The translations under genes and the position numbers were made by a program. Positions 1 through 7,902 of a stretch of 64,000 nt of DNA are shown one piece after another. The stretch's first letter is position 1; each line of letters starts with the position of its first letter. A model generated the notes under the pieces. The model saw only the letters and a list, made by a program, of their open reading frames with translations, had not been told where the DNA came from and made no database searches. Source of the stretch: Parapusillimonas sp013416435 (GTDB lineage: Bacteria > Pseudomonadota > Gammaproteobacteria > Burkholderiales > Burkholderiaceae_B); the NCBI RefSeq assembly GCF_052180245.1, contig NZ_CP197474.1:2046001-2110000 (forward strand), in the 5' to 3' direction.

Positions 1-1
1 C

Positions 2-1345
2 TGTTACGGCATGCAATCCATGGCGGCGCAACTGGGCGGCAAGGTGGAATGGTCCGACCATCGCGAATTCGGCTATGCCGAAGTGCGTGCCCACGGCCAT
101 ACGCAGCTGCTGGACGGCCTGCAGGACTTTGCCACTTCAGAAGGGCATGGCATGCTCAAGGTCTGGATGAGCCACGGCGACAAGGTCACCGCGCTGCCTC
201 CAGGCTTCAAGCTGATGGCCTCCACACCTTCCTGCCCCATCGCCGGCATGGCCGACGAAGATCGCGGCTTCTACGGACTGCAGTTCCACCCCGAAGTGAC
301 GCATACGGCCCAGGGCGAAGCGATAATTGCCCGCTTCGTGACCGAAATCTGCGGCTGCGCGCGCGACTGGAACATGCCCGACTACGTGGAAGAAGCCGTT
401 GCGCGCATTCGCGAGCAGGTCGGCAGCGACGAGGTCATCCTGGGACTTTCCGGCGGCGTGGACTCGTCCGTTGCCGCGGCACTGATACACAAGGCCATCG
501 GCGACCAGCTCACTTGCGTATTCGTCGATCACGGCCTGCTGCGCCTGAACGAAGCCAAGCAAGTCATGGCCACCTTCGCCGACCACTTCGGCATCCGCGT
601 GATCCACGTGGACGCGACCAATGCCTTCATGGGGAAACTGGCCGGTGTCTCCGACCCCGAAGCCAAGCGCAAGATCATCGGCAAGGAATTCGTCGAAGTC
701 TTCCAGGACGAGGCCGGCAAACTCAAGAATGCGCGCTGGCTGGCCCAAGGCACCATCTACCCCGACGTCATCGAATCCGCCGCGTCGAAAACCGGCAAGG
801 CGGTCGCCATCAAATCGCACCATAACGTCGGTGGCCTGCCCGAAGACATGAACCTGCAATTGCTCGAACCTCTGCGCGAGCTTTTCAAGGACGAAGTACG
901 CAAGCTGGGCGTGGCCCTGGGCTTGCCGCCCAACATGGTCTATCGCCATCCCTTCCCGGGACCAGGCCTGGGCGTGCGCATCCTGGGTGAAGTCAAGAAA
1001 GAATACGCCGACCTGCTGCGCCGCGCCGATGCGATTTTCATCGACGAACTGCGCAATACCGTGGACCACAACAGCGGCAAGAATTGGTATGACCTGACTT
1101 CCCAGGCGTTCGCAGTGTTCCTGCCCGTGAAGTCGGTCGGCGTAATGGGCGATGGCCGCACCTACGATTATGTCGTAGCGCTGCGTGCCGTGCAGACATC
1201 CGATTTCATGACCGCCGACTGGGCGGAATTGCCGTATGCCTTGCTGAAAAAGGTGTCGTCCCGCATAATCAACGAGGTGCGGGGAATCAATCGCGTGACA
1301 TACGACGTATCGAGCAAGCCGCCTGCGACGATTGAGTGGGAGTGA
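2..1345 (+). CDS. guaA: GMP synthase (glutamine-hydrolysing), 3' part
   Basis: GuaA makes GMP from XMP, ATP and glutamine, the last step of guanine nucleotide synthesis in the cytoplasm. The window opens inside the gene. The first readable codons give CYGMQS, whose Cys is the nucleophile of the class I glutamine amidotransferase domain. The partner His and Glu follow in LQFHPEVTH (near base 285). The ATP pyrophosphatase P-loop is LSGGVDSS (near base 450), and the C-terminal dimerisation domain ends with PPATIEWE. About 445 codons are present and roughly 80 are missing upstream. The 3' end of guaA is a known integration site for genomic islands, and the genes that follow look foreign. Identification is certain. 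Confidence 0.98.
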   Translation, partial: CYGMQSMAAQLGGKVEWSDHREFGYAEVRAHGHTQLLDGLQDFATSEGHGMLKVWMSHGDKVTALPPGFKLMASTPSCPIAGMADEDRGFYGLQFHPEVTHTAQGEAIIARFVTEICGCARDWNMPDYVEEAVARIREQVGSDEVILGLSGGVDSSVAAALIHKAIGDQLTCVFVDHGLLRLNEAKQVMATFADHFGIRVIHVDATNAFMGKLAGVSDPEAKRKIIGKEFVEVFQDEAGKLKNARWLAQGTIYPDVIESAASKTGKAVAIKSHHNVGGLPEDMNLQLLEPLRELFKDEVRKLGVALGLPPNMVYRHPFPGPGLGVRILGEVKKEYADLLRRADAIFIDELRNTVDHNSGKNWYDLTSQAFAVFLPVKSVGVMGDGRTYDYVVALRAVQTSDFMTADWAELPYALLKKVSSRIINEVRGINRVTYDVSSKPPATIEWE

Positions 1346-1358
1346 AGGCTGTTTTATA

Positions 1359-1394
1359 AGTTATTGATTTTATTTAAAAATAAAATCAATAACT
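1359..1394. terminator. A+T-rich perfect hairpin behind guaA
   Basis: Bases 1359-1372 are the exact reverse complement of 1381-1394, giving a 14-bp stem that can extend by two or three A-T pairs into the loop. The stem is almost all A and T, so it is not a classic G+C-rich terminator, but it stands alone between guaA and the oppositely oriented SIR2 gene. It could end transcription from both sides, or be part of the attachment region of the inserted block. The repeat is seen directly; its function is inferred. Confidence 0.5.
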
Positions 1395-1688
1395 ATGTTT
1401 ACCACATCATCAATGGTATTTTTCATGGCATGCGAAGGGCTTGCCATAAAGAAATCGCCGATACCATCGCTAGATGAATGACGCTGACATGGTATCGGGA
1501 AAGGGCATCGGCCATTCCTGACGAGAGACATGGGGTGTTCTTGAGTTTTATGGCATCAAGATCGCACCCCGTCTCGTACCGCACGGGTGGCGACACAACT
1601 CCCCTAACGATAAAGCCTTTCGACAACGGTAAAGACGCAAAGAACAGAAAGGCAATGTGGTTCGCGAACCATATGGGCATGTCGTGCA
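1395..1688. other. Intergenic stretch with no recognised gene
   Basis: This stretch between the guaA hairpin and the end of the SIR2 gene has weak open frames on both strands, including about 93 codons on the minus strand. None has a convincing start, ribosome-binding site or familiar motif. Parts of two minus frames read like protein with a frame change near 1470, so it may be a decayed gene. A second copy of the guaA 3' end, expected at the far side of a guaA-type island, was looked for by eye as far as base 8000 and not found. Confidence 0.35.
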
Positions 1689-4565
1689 TCACCTCGCGTC
1701 CCATCGTCGCTTCAGAGAAATCAGTCTATCGTCGCTATTTAGTGCGCTGCTTGCCTCTCCAATTTGTTTCAATATCCCTTCTATACCATAGGGCCATGCC
1801 AGCGCGTTGTCTGGCAGAACGGCATGGAGTAGAGCCAGCGCCTGTTCCGGGTACCGATTTACTATGTTGTCTCCGGATCGACGAAGCTCTGGCAGCATCA
1901 AATGGTCACGCTCGATTCTGCCCAAGAGCGGCAAAACCAATGCGGTTATGGTCGGAAATTCATCTCCGCTGGAGAAAGCCAATTCACAGAGGCGGGCCGA
2001 CGTGTTGGGCGATCTGGCTGACAGTTGGCGCGGCCAAATCTGCAGCAGTTCGGGAAGCTGTCCTCTCCATCGCTTGTGTGAGTTTTCGTTCTTCTCGTCA
2101 GACCATCGTTGAGCCTGCCATAGTACCCGTGAGCGAAACTCGTCATCGACCGTCAAAAGTAAGCTATGCATCTCATCATTGGAGATACGGCGCTCGCCGG
2201 TAACGCTGTCGACAGTTCCCCACCCGGCAAGAATCATACCTGCGATGATTTCACCATATGAGCGGCGCGATGGGAGAGGATTAGCGGCGAACTTGAGCAT
2301 GTCGTTCTTCAACCGCATATAGAGCTCTCGATTTGGAGTTCTCGCCCCCCATAAGAAGCCCGACCATGCTGCGTCGCGGTCGTCCGTGTCGTTACCTTGA
2401 ATCGCAGGCAACAAATATTGTTCCGTCCATTTCGGATCGACAGCGAAAAACCAGTTGAGGTTGTAAAACAAGATCACAATCGCATGTCTGCGCAAGTCGT
2501 TTGGAAGCGCTAATAGGGCCTCAGCGTGAACGAGCCATTCAGAAGGAAAGCCTTGATTTCGATTCAGATTATCTTTGCGTGGATCGTTAAAAAGCGCCTG
2601 CGCGATCTTACCCGTAGGAGAATTAAGCGCTTCCATCGTCCAGTCTGGTTCCTCGGAACTCCGAACAATACCCGAACGTCCTTCGTTCGGCGATTCACGG
2701 AGGACGCCGGCCAGCTTCCTCAAAATGCGGTCGAAAACAGGAAGGCAGTCTTTGCTTAGTTTCGCACTGGTATCTTGTAGCCAATCGGTCGCAGGGCGGA
2801 GGATCGTTGCAAGCTGCGCATTTGGATAACGAGCGAGTCGTTCGGCAATCAGCCAGGTTAATCTGGCCTTGTCATTCTTCCGTGCCTCTGAATTAAGGAA
2901 CCGTTGCCATGCCCAATTTTGGAAATTTCCTCGTTTAGCTGCATAGGTCAACGCAGCAAAAGCGCGCGCAGGGCGTTGAGCAGCGAGGCCAGAAAAAGGA
3001 TCGTTCTCGACGAGAAAATCGTCTGATCGACCGCTACGTTCCTTGGCTCGAAGCAGTACTAGTGAAAGGGGCGTTTCTGCTAGTTCCTCATGACTGGTGT
3101 TAGTCCTGACCCATCCAGTCCGACCTTCCAACGACTCAGCAGCCTTCTCGCCATAAGCCTCTTTCCAGTCGGGCACAGTAGCACGGAGCAGCTTCGCTTG
3201 TCTACGGGTGCTGGCAAAAAGCTTGCATCCTGAGTTTTGAAGCCACTGAATGCGATTTAGAATCGACCAAGCTCGTCTGCTATCGAAGGCTGCAATCTTC
3301 TCGCGCCGCCATCGCTTTGGGCCTATCACCAGCTTTTCTTCGATTAGTTTGCGAGACTTCCCGCTGAGTTTCGTCCATCGATTTGCGAGGACCAACAAAA
3401 GATCTCGCTGATGATAGCTATTCCAGAATGCGTCATCGCTCAAAGACGCTATAAGTTGTCCGAAGTCATCATCTGAGACGACGCTTCGCTTTCCTGATGC
3501 CCATATTCGCAATCGTGCGAAGATGGTGTCATCGTCCGTAGGCCAAGACAAAAACTCGCGCTTAGCGGCAGCTCTATTGGTTTTGCTCAGTTGCGAAAAA
3601 AGTTCGGCAAATCGGATAATTGCAGCCGAAAGCCCGTGCGTTCGATGATAGTCGGCACCTTCGATACTGTCCTGAACTATCGGGCTTATATTGCTAAGGC
3701 CGTAACCTCCTATTTCGTGCTCAAGTGCAAGGGCCAGCTCAAGATTGTGTCGCAGGACTCTAACGACAATTGCACACCACTCGTCCGGTACCGTAACTGC
3801 TTCATGCGTTTCAGGATATTTGACGTCCATCCGCAACAAGCGAGCGCCGTCCTCTCTATCTGGCACCAGTGCAGGCGGCTTTGGGCCACCCCAGAAATCC
3901 GGCTCCGCAGAAAGACGGGGTCGAAGCACTTCCCCAAGCCGCCGAGTGACAGCGCTACTCCATCCGTCGGCCTTAATGACAGTTTGCAACGCGTACCAAT
4001 CTCTGTGGAAATCTTCGACGTAGTTCCAAGCCTCAAAAAGCGATCGCCAAGCGTTGCGAATGTCCTTGTGGATGGGGCGATTGCTTCGCTCTAGCTCCCA
4101 TGAAATGTGTTCTTGAATGCTCCGATTAAGTGACAGCTGATGAGCCGCCCACCACACAGCGGCAGGTTGGTCGCAGACCTTTGCTAGCCATACTCCCAGC
4201 TGACCTATCCGCGGGACAAGACGTGGGGAATGGTTAGCCCAATGCCCGCGAAGCGCGGCAAGATTTTCATCGCGGATCGGTGATCGATCAAGGCGATTAA
4301 GTTCGAAGGCGTCCCACGCATCGGTTGGAGCCTCGCGCTTAGCATAATGATCTTCAGGATCAGGTTTGCTGGGCGTGATGTCTGAATCGAGACCGTATAG
4401 ATCGAACGGATCAACATAGGGTCCTTTGCGGCCCAATGAGCCTGAACTGCCCGGCTTTGCAAATCGGCGATACTTGTCGAACACACAAAGCCATTCAGCA
4501 GGTGGAAGAACTTCGCCGACGCAGAACTTCTTCACACCTTCATAGGTGGAAACGACATGTGCCAC
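1689..4565 (-). CDS. C-terminal part of SIR2-family defence-type protein (frameshifted gene)
   Basis: This 958-codon frame is the large C-terminal region of the SIR2 protein that starts at 5524. Its first codon, GTG at 4565, is probably not a real start: the same frame is open up to 4820 and reads sensible protein there (AYAFQSGDYDGAAARW, then HKGVEAIPYS). The two parts would join into one protein of about 1280 residues if one base were added between roughly 4770 and 4820. The region is soluble, rich in Trp, Arg and Leu, with no membrane segment and no motif I can name. By memory it resembles the long C-terminal region (DUF4020) of some SIR2-family proteins, which needs a search. G+C is visibly lower than in neighbouring genes, a sign of transfer. 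Confidence 0.75.
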   Translation of the reverse strand: MAHVVSTYEGVKKFCVGEVLPPAEWLCVFDKYRRFAKPGSSGSLGRKGPYVDPFDLYGLDSDITPSKPDPEDHYAKREAPTDAWDAFELNRLDRSPIRDENLAALRGHWANHSPRLVPRIGQLGVWLAKVCDQPAAVWWAAHQLSLNRSIQEHISWELERSNRPIHKDIRNAWRSLFEAWNYVEDFHRDWYALQTVIKADGWSSAVTRRLGEVLRPRLSAEPDFWGGPKPPALVPDREDGARLLRMDVKYPETHEAVTVPDEWCAIVVRVLRHNLELALALEHEIGGYGLSNISPIVQDSIEGADYHRTHGLSAAIIRFAELFSQLSKTNRAAAKREFLSWPTDDDTIFARLRIWASGKRSVVSDDDFGQLIASLSDDAFWNSYHQRDLLLVLANRWTKLSGKSRKLIEEKLVIGPKRWRREKIAAFDSRRAWSILNRIQWLQNSGCKLFASTRRQAKLLRATVPDWKEAYGEKAAESLEGRTGWVRTNTSHEELAETPLSLVLLRAKERSGRSDDFLVENDPFSGLAAQRPARAFAALTYAAKRGNFQNWAWQRFLNSEARKNDKARLTWLIAERLARYPNAQLATILRPATDWLQDTSAKLSKDCLPVFDRILRKLAGVLRESPNEGRSGIVRSSEEPDWTMEALNSPTGKIAQALFNDPRKDNLNRNQGFPSEWLVHAEALLALPNDLRRHAIVILFYNLNWFFAVDPKWTEQYLLPAIQGNDTDDRDAAWSGFLWGARTPNRELYMRLKNDMLKFAANPLPSRRSYGEIIAGMILAGWGTVDSVTGERRISNDEMHSLLLTVDDEFRSRVLWQAQRWSDEKNENSHKRWRGQLPELLQIWPRQLSARSPNTSARLCELAFSSGDEFPTITALVLPLLGRIERDHLMLPELRRSGDNIVNRYPEQALALLHAVLPDNALAWPYGIEGILKQIGEASSALNSDDRLISLKRRWDAR

Positions 4566-5524
4566 CTGACCCCGCTCATGCGGCTGAACTGCTGCTGGCC
4601 CTTTCTTGGATGCGTCAATAACCTTTGCATACCAAGCATCAGGATCACGCGCACGCTCTGCCCAAGCTTCGAGGGATTGCCATAAAGCAGCGTGTTCGTT
4701 ATCAGGGCTATAGGGAATAGCTTCAACACCTTTGTGCTGCCATCGTGCAGCAGCGCCATCGTAGTCACCGGACTGAAAAGCATAAGCGTTCTCAACCTTC
4801 TTGAAGCTTTCCGCAATGCTTCAAGGAGATATTGAACGGGCGGATCGTCAGCCGTATACCCAACGAATACAACGACATACTTGTTAAGTATTTCACGAAT
4901 GAATGTTGTTGCCCATCCGTCCGATAGATATGCACGACCAAATTCGGAGCTTGAGAGAACAAATCCGTCACCCTCAGCGCCGGTATAAGTCGGCGTAGAT
5001 CGGCCATGAAGATACACTACTCCATTGATCTCATTTTGGCGCAAAGGGTCTGGTAACCTCGGCGGTTGCCATGTTGGAAGTTTTCTACCGCAGTCGTCAA
5101 ACAATCTGTCGAAGTTCGTTGTGACCAATTGAACAGCGCCCTCTGGCGTGGTCGCTAAGTCGAGCAAAATCCTATGTGCAGTGAGATCACATCCCGTGGA
5201 CGGCTTCAACGCAGATGCTACCGCCTCCTCAATGTCACGCGATGCAAAGTCTCTCTCCAGAAGTCCGAAGACCCGGTCGGCCGATATAACGCCGGGAACG
5301 TCAATGCGTCGATCAATTTCCTGAGCTTCTTGGATCAGCTTATAGGCTGGACTGTTCTTATCAACGCCAAGCTTGGAAACTACCTTACGAGCTAAGCCAA
5401 AGAAATCAGGGAGTTTCGCACGCGCTCTTGATACTCCCGCACCACAGAAGAAAATTACGCGGCCCTGATCTCTGGCCAGGAGGAGGTCATCGGGGATTGA
5501 TGGCCCGTCAGCTAAGAATCGCAA
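4532..5524 (-). CDS. SIR2-domain protein, N-terminal part (frameshifted gene)
   Basis: Residues 1 to about 245 form a SIR2-like NAD-binding domain. The glycine-rich loop is FFCGAGVSRA (28-32 GAGVS). The catalytic Asn lies in VTTNFDRL (N137) and the His in YLHG (H173), and FVGYTADDP follows near 220. Bacterial SIR2 proteins of this kind destroy NAD+ during phage infection (Thoeris ThsA, DSR1 and DSR2 are known examples). The TTG start at 5524 is chosen because GGAG lies eight bases upstream. After about residue 240 the frame turns into low-sense sequence while another frame carries the expected continuation, so the last 80 or so residues are probably a frameshift artefact. It may be a pseudogene, a phase-variable gene or a sequencing error. 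Confidence 0.8.
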   Translation of the reverse strand: MRFLADGPSIPDDLLLARDQGRVIFFCGAGVSRARAKLPDFFGLARKVVSKLGVDKNSPAYKLIQEAQEIDRRIDVPGVISADRVFGLLERDFASRDIEEAVASALKPSTGCDLTAHRILLDLATTPEGAVQLVTTNFDRLFDDCGRKLPTWQPPRLPDPLRQNEINGVVYLHGRSTPTYTGAEGDGFVLSSSEFGRAYLSDGWATTFIREILNKYVVVFVGYTADDPPVQYLLEALRKASRRLRTLMLFSPVTTMALLHDGSTKVLKLFPIALITNTLLYGNPSKLGQSVRVILMLGMQRLLTHPRKGQQQFSRMSGVRWHMSFPPMKV

Positions 5525-5726
5525 ATTCTAGTCTCCGTTGATTATCTTAGGCTGCTAAAGTCTGGTGTTCCTCCAATTTCTCTGCTGGCTACTAAGCACA
5601 GCATCGTTTGGATAAAGTTCAGTCGAATCGGACCAGCGTTGGGGCGTCAAAACCAGTTGCAGTTCACGGCACAGTATCAAAGCCTGGCGCTGCTTCAGTG
5701 ATACTGCTGTTCAGAATGGTGCTCGA

Positions 5727-6302
5727 TTAGAGAATGGAGCGGTAGGTCGTTAAGTTTTTGACCGTCTGAACTAGTCCTTGCCGGAATAGGATCTCCAGAT
5801 AATGGTCGACGTCGATAGGTGGATTCCTGAGTTGTGCTCGCTGGCGTTGCGCGGCAGCTACCACCGCTGCTGCATCAAGATCGAAGAGATTCTCCACAAA
5901 TTCGTCGGGATGTTGAGACTCTACTCCGTAGGAAGCGAGCGCGTCCGCAGGAAAATCCCGTTGATTGAAAGTCACGATCACACTGGCACCGCAGCGGATG
6001 GCCGCAGCCAGCACATGGCGGTCGTCGGGATCGGGTAGCGTCAGTCCTGCAATGAGCTCTTCATACCCATCCACCAATCCCTCGGAGATAGCGCAATCCA
6101 TCAGGTCTGAAGTGCGATCTACCTGCGCACGTGTCAGATCGGGCCTGTTGAGTAGTAGATTGCGTTTCCACTCCTCATGAATGTCGCGACTCCAGCGGGC
6201 ACGGAATCGTCCCGACAGCCCTAGCCACATTAGAAAGTCACGCAGCGGCGCAGGATAGAGAACGCAGGCATCGAATATGGCGGTGAAGGGCGAGTGCCTC
6301 AT
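5727..6302 (-). CDS. PIN-domain toxin of a toxin-antitoxin pair
   Basis: This 191-residue protein belongs to the PIN (PilT N-terminus) ribonuclease superfamily. Acidic residues that would bind the catalytic metal are visible: D11 in IFDACVLY, E43/E44, D91-D94 in LPDPDDRHVLAAA, and D116 after TFNQRDF. A C-terminal extension of about 60 residues goes beyond the minimal VapC fold. The start overlaps the end of the upstream HTH gene by four bases (ATGA), the usual arrangement of an antitoxin-toxin operon. PIN toxins cleave RNA; the target here is unknown. Together with the SIR2 gene and the second PIN pair it makes a small defence and stability block. Confidence 0.82.
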   Translation of the reverse strand: MRHSPFTAIFDACVLYPAPLRDFLMWLGLSGRFRARWSRDIHEEWKRNLLLNRPDLTRAQVDRTSDLMDCAISEGLVDGYEELIAGLTLPDPDDRHVLAAAIRCGASVIVTFNQRDFPADALASYGVESQHPDEFVENLFDLDAAAVVAAAQRQRAQLRNPPIDVDHYLEILFRQGLVQTVKNLTTYRSIL

Positions 6303-6766
6303 TCGTACCCCATGCCTGATTCCTGTGCCTGACGTGCGAGTTCTGCCATGGCTTCTTCGCTAGCGTGATCGCGTGCTTCTTTGTATTGCATCAGGTCTGC
6401 GAACCGCACTCGGCGGTGTTTCCCCGTTCGGTGGAACGGCAGCACACCATCCTCCAGCAGCTTGACCAGGTGAGGGCGGGAGACGTTGAGCATGTCTGCG
6501 GCCTCCTGTGTCGTCAGCTCCGCATGGACGGGCACGACTTTCACGGCATTGCCATCGGCTAACTCAGCCAGGATATCAATGAGCAAACGCAGCGCGGAGG
6601 TGGGCAACTCCACCCGGTGAGCTTGGTTTCGGTCATCGAAGATCTGGATGTGTTGCGTTTCGAAGCGTGTTGCCAGGTAGGCAGCCAAGGCGCGTTGACC
6701 CTGCATGGCTGCCTGAACTTCCCGTTCTGCGGGCAGTGTCATCTTGGTCTGTGTGATGGTGGTCAT
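6299..6766 (-). CDS. Helix-turn-helix antitoxin, excisionase-type
   Basis: This 155-residue protein has an excisionase/MerR-like DNA-binding domain at about residues 85-135 (ELTTQEAADMLNVSRPHLVK, then RTGKHRRVRFADLMQYKEAR). The N-terminal half probably neutralises the PIN toxin encoded directly downstream with a four-base overlap. The ATG at 6766 has AGGA seven bases upstream. A good promoter with a pair of direct repeats lies just upstream, which suggests autoregulation as in most toxin-antitoxin operons. The domain is clear; the antitoxin role follows from gene order. Confidence 0.78.
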   Translation of the reverse strand: MTTITQTKMTLPAEREVQAAMQGQRALAAYLATRFETQHIQIFDDRNQAHRVELPTSALRLLIDILAELADGNAVKVVPVHAELTTQEAADMLNVSRPHLVKLLEDGVLPFHRTGKHRRVRFADLMQYKEARDHASEEAMAELARQAQESGMGYE

Positions 6767-6802
6767 GGCTAATTCCTAGGCTATGTAGCAATTTCAGGAG
6801 TT

Positions 6803-6842
6803 AGTGTATTCGAAACAAACGAAAATCGCAATAAACGAAAAT
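6803..6842 (-). promoter_or_regulatory. Promoter and direct-repeat operator of the HTH-PIN operon
   Basis: On the minus strand, TTGCGA (6831-6826) and TACACT (6808-6803) are separated by 17 bases, a good sigma70 spacing. The ten-base sequence AAACGAAAAT (plus strand) occurs at 6817-6826 and again at 6833-6842, overlapping and flanking the -35 box. Binding of the HTH antitoxin to these repeats would block transcription; this is inferred from position. Confidence 0.5.
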
Positions 6843-6922
6843 AGTCCGAGCGATGACTGAGTCAGATCGTATCCGGGGAGCCGCGTATGGCAAGTTGGCG
6901 CAAGAGGCATGGTCGGTAGTCC

Positions 6923-6969
6923 TTGATATGCTTGAATGCAGTTTGTACAATTGATTTCACAGCAATCAA
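6923..6969 (+). promoter_or_regulatory. Promoter and palindromic operator of the FitAB-like operon
   Basis: TTGATA (6923-6928) and TACAAT (6946-6951) are separated by exactly 17 bases. Overlapping the likely transcription start is an inverted repeat, TTGATT (6951-6956) and AATCAA (6964-6969). It lies just before the AGGAGG ribosome-binding site of the first gene. This fits autorepression by the ribbon-helix-helix antitoxin. Confidence 0.6.
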
Positions 6970-6984
6970 TAGGAGGTTGCAGAC

Positions 6985-7233
6985 ATGAGAGCAGTAACGA
7001 TAAGGAATGTGCCCGAAGAGGTGCATCGAGCCATTCGGGTTAGGGCAGCGCAGAACGGACGTACATTGCAAGCCGAGATGTGCGAAATATTGGCTGCCGC
7101 AGTGAAGCCGGAAGGCCGGGTAAAGCTGGGTGACTTGCTGGCAAGCATCGGGCGTAAAGTGAAACTTACCGACGAAGAAATGACGGTTTTTGAACGTGAC
7201 CATTCACCAGCCCGCGCAGCGAGTTTTGAATGA
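6985..7233 (+). CDS. FitA/VapB-like ribbon-helix-helix antitoxin
   Basis: This 82-residue protein starts MRAVTIRNVPEEVHRAIRVR, typical of Arc-type ribbon-helix-helix proteins of the FitA family, in which the beta strand (AVTIRN) contacts DNA. The acidic C-terminal part would wrap around and inhibit the PIN toxin. A strong AGGAGG site precedes the ATG. The stop overlaps the toxin start by four bases. It should both repress its own promoter and neutralise the downstream ribonuclease. Confidence 0.85.
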   Translation: MRAVTIRNVPEEVHRAIRVRAAQNGRTLQAEMCEILAAAVKPEGRVKLGDLLASIGRKVKLTDEEMTVFERDHSPARAASFE

Positions 7234-7655
7234 TTTTGCTGGATACGAACGTTATATCGGAGCAGTTTCGAGCCGTACCCGATGAAACGGTGATTGACTG
7301 GTTGAATCGTCAGCCGCTGGAAACGCTTTACCTGGCATCCATGACCGTGGCCGAACTGCGGGCCGGTATTGCCCTGATGCCCGCAGGCAAGCGCCGGACA
7401 GTGCTTAATGACAGCATCGAACACCAGGTGTTGCCGGTATTTGTGGGCCGGGTGGTGCCATTTGATATGGCTTGCACACGCGCCTATGCCGAGGTGCTGG
7501 CAGCCGCCCGTAAGGCCGGCGGCGGCATCGAGGCGGCTGATGCCGTCATAGCGGCGATTGCCCTGGATAATGGTTTCAGCGTGGCTACAAGGGATGTAAG
7601 CCCGTTCCTGGCGGCCGGTGTGAAAGTCATCAACCCTTGGGAAGATCAAGAGTAA
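7230..7655 (+). CDS. FitB/VapC-like PIN-domain ribonuclease toxin
   Basis: This 141-residue PIN-domain toxin is of standard length. Metal-binding acidic residues are D5 (MILLDTNVIS), E42 (TVAELRAG), D104 (EAADAVIAAIA) and D122 (ATRDVSPF). It ends with INPWEDQE, as FitB relatives usually do. The start overlaps the antitoxin stop (ATGA), so the pair is translationally coupled. FitB/VapC enzymes cut RNA and slow growth when the antitoxin is lost. This is a different PIN subfamily from the one at 5727. Confidence 0.88.
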   Translation: MILLDTNVISEQFRAVPDETVIDWLNRQPLETLYLASMTVAELRAGIALMPAGKRRTVLNDSIEHQVLPVFVGRVVPFDMACTRAYAEVLAAARKAGGGIEAADAVIAAIALDNGFSVATRDVSPFLAAGVKVINPWEDQE

Positions 7656-7772
7656 AGCAGTCATTCTTGCAGGGTTGCACGGCACACACCGACCCTCAAC
7701 AAAAACGTAAGCCCGGCGTGACGGTGTCGCAAGGGCGGGTAAGCGAACCGATATGTCATGGTTCTCATGGCC

Positions 7773-7801
7773 TTGACGCCGATATATTGGATTTATACTT
7801 T
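7773..7801 (+). promoter_or_regulatory. Sigma70-type promoter before the 2'-5' RNA ligase gene
   Basis: TTGACG (7773-7778) and TACTTT (7796-7801) are separated by 17 bases in an A+T-rich patch. Transcription would start near 7808. Nothing else is recognised between the end of the PIN gene (7655) and this promoter. Confidence 0.5.
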
Positions 7802-7902
7802 AAAGTGCATCCTGCGCCGCAAGAATCGTGGCGCTCCATGAGAACATGCCATGCAACAGCAGAATTTATTCGGCAACGCAGCGCTGCCTGCGCCGCGTCC
7901 CA

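Noticed and set aside
137..1069. 310-codon minus-strand frame inside guaA
   Set aside because: Mirror frame of a certain gene, typical of G+C-rich codon bias.
1423..2203. Open frames of 93 codons (minus) and 241 codons (plus) near the SIR2 3' end
   Set aside because: The plus frame overlaps the SIR2 gene in antisense for most of its length, and neither frame has a start signal or familiar motif.
5525..5726. Possible gene remnant between the SIR2 gene and the PIN toxin
   Set aside because: A 40-codon plus-strand frame is open but has no start signal and resembles nothing I recognise.
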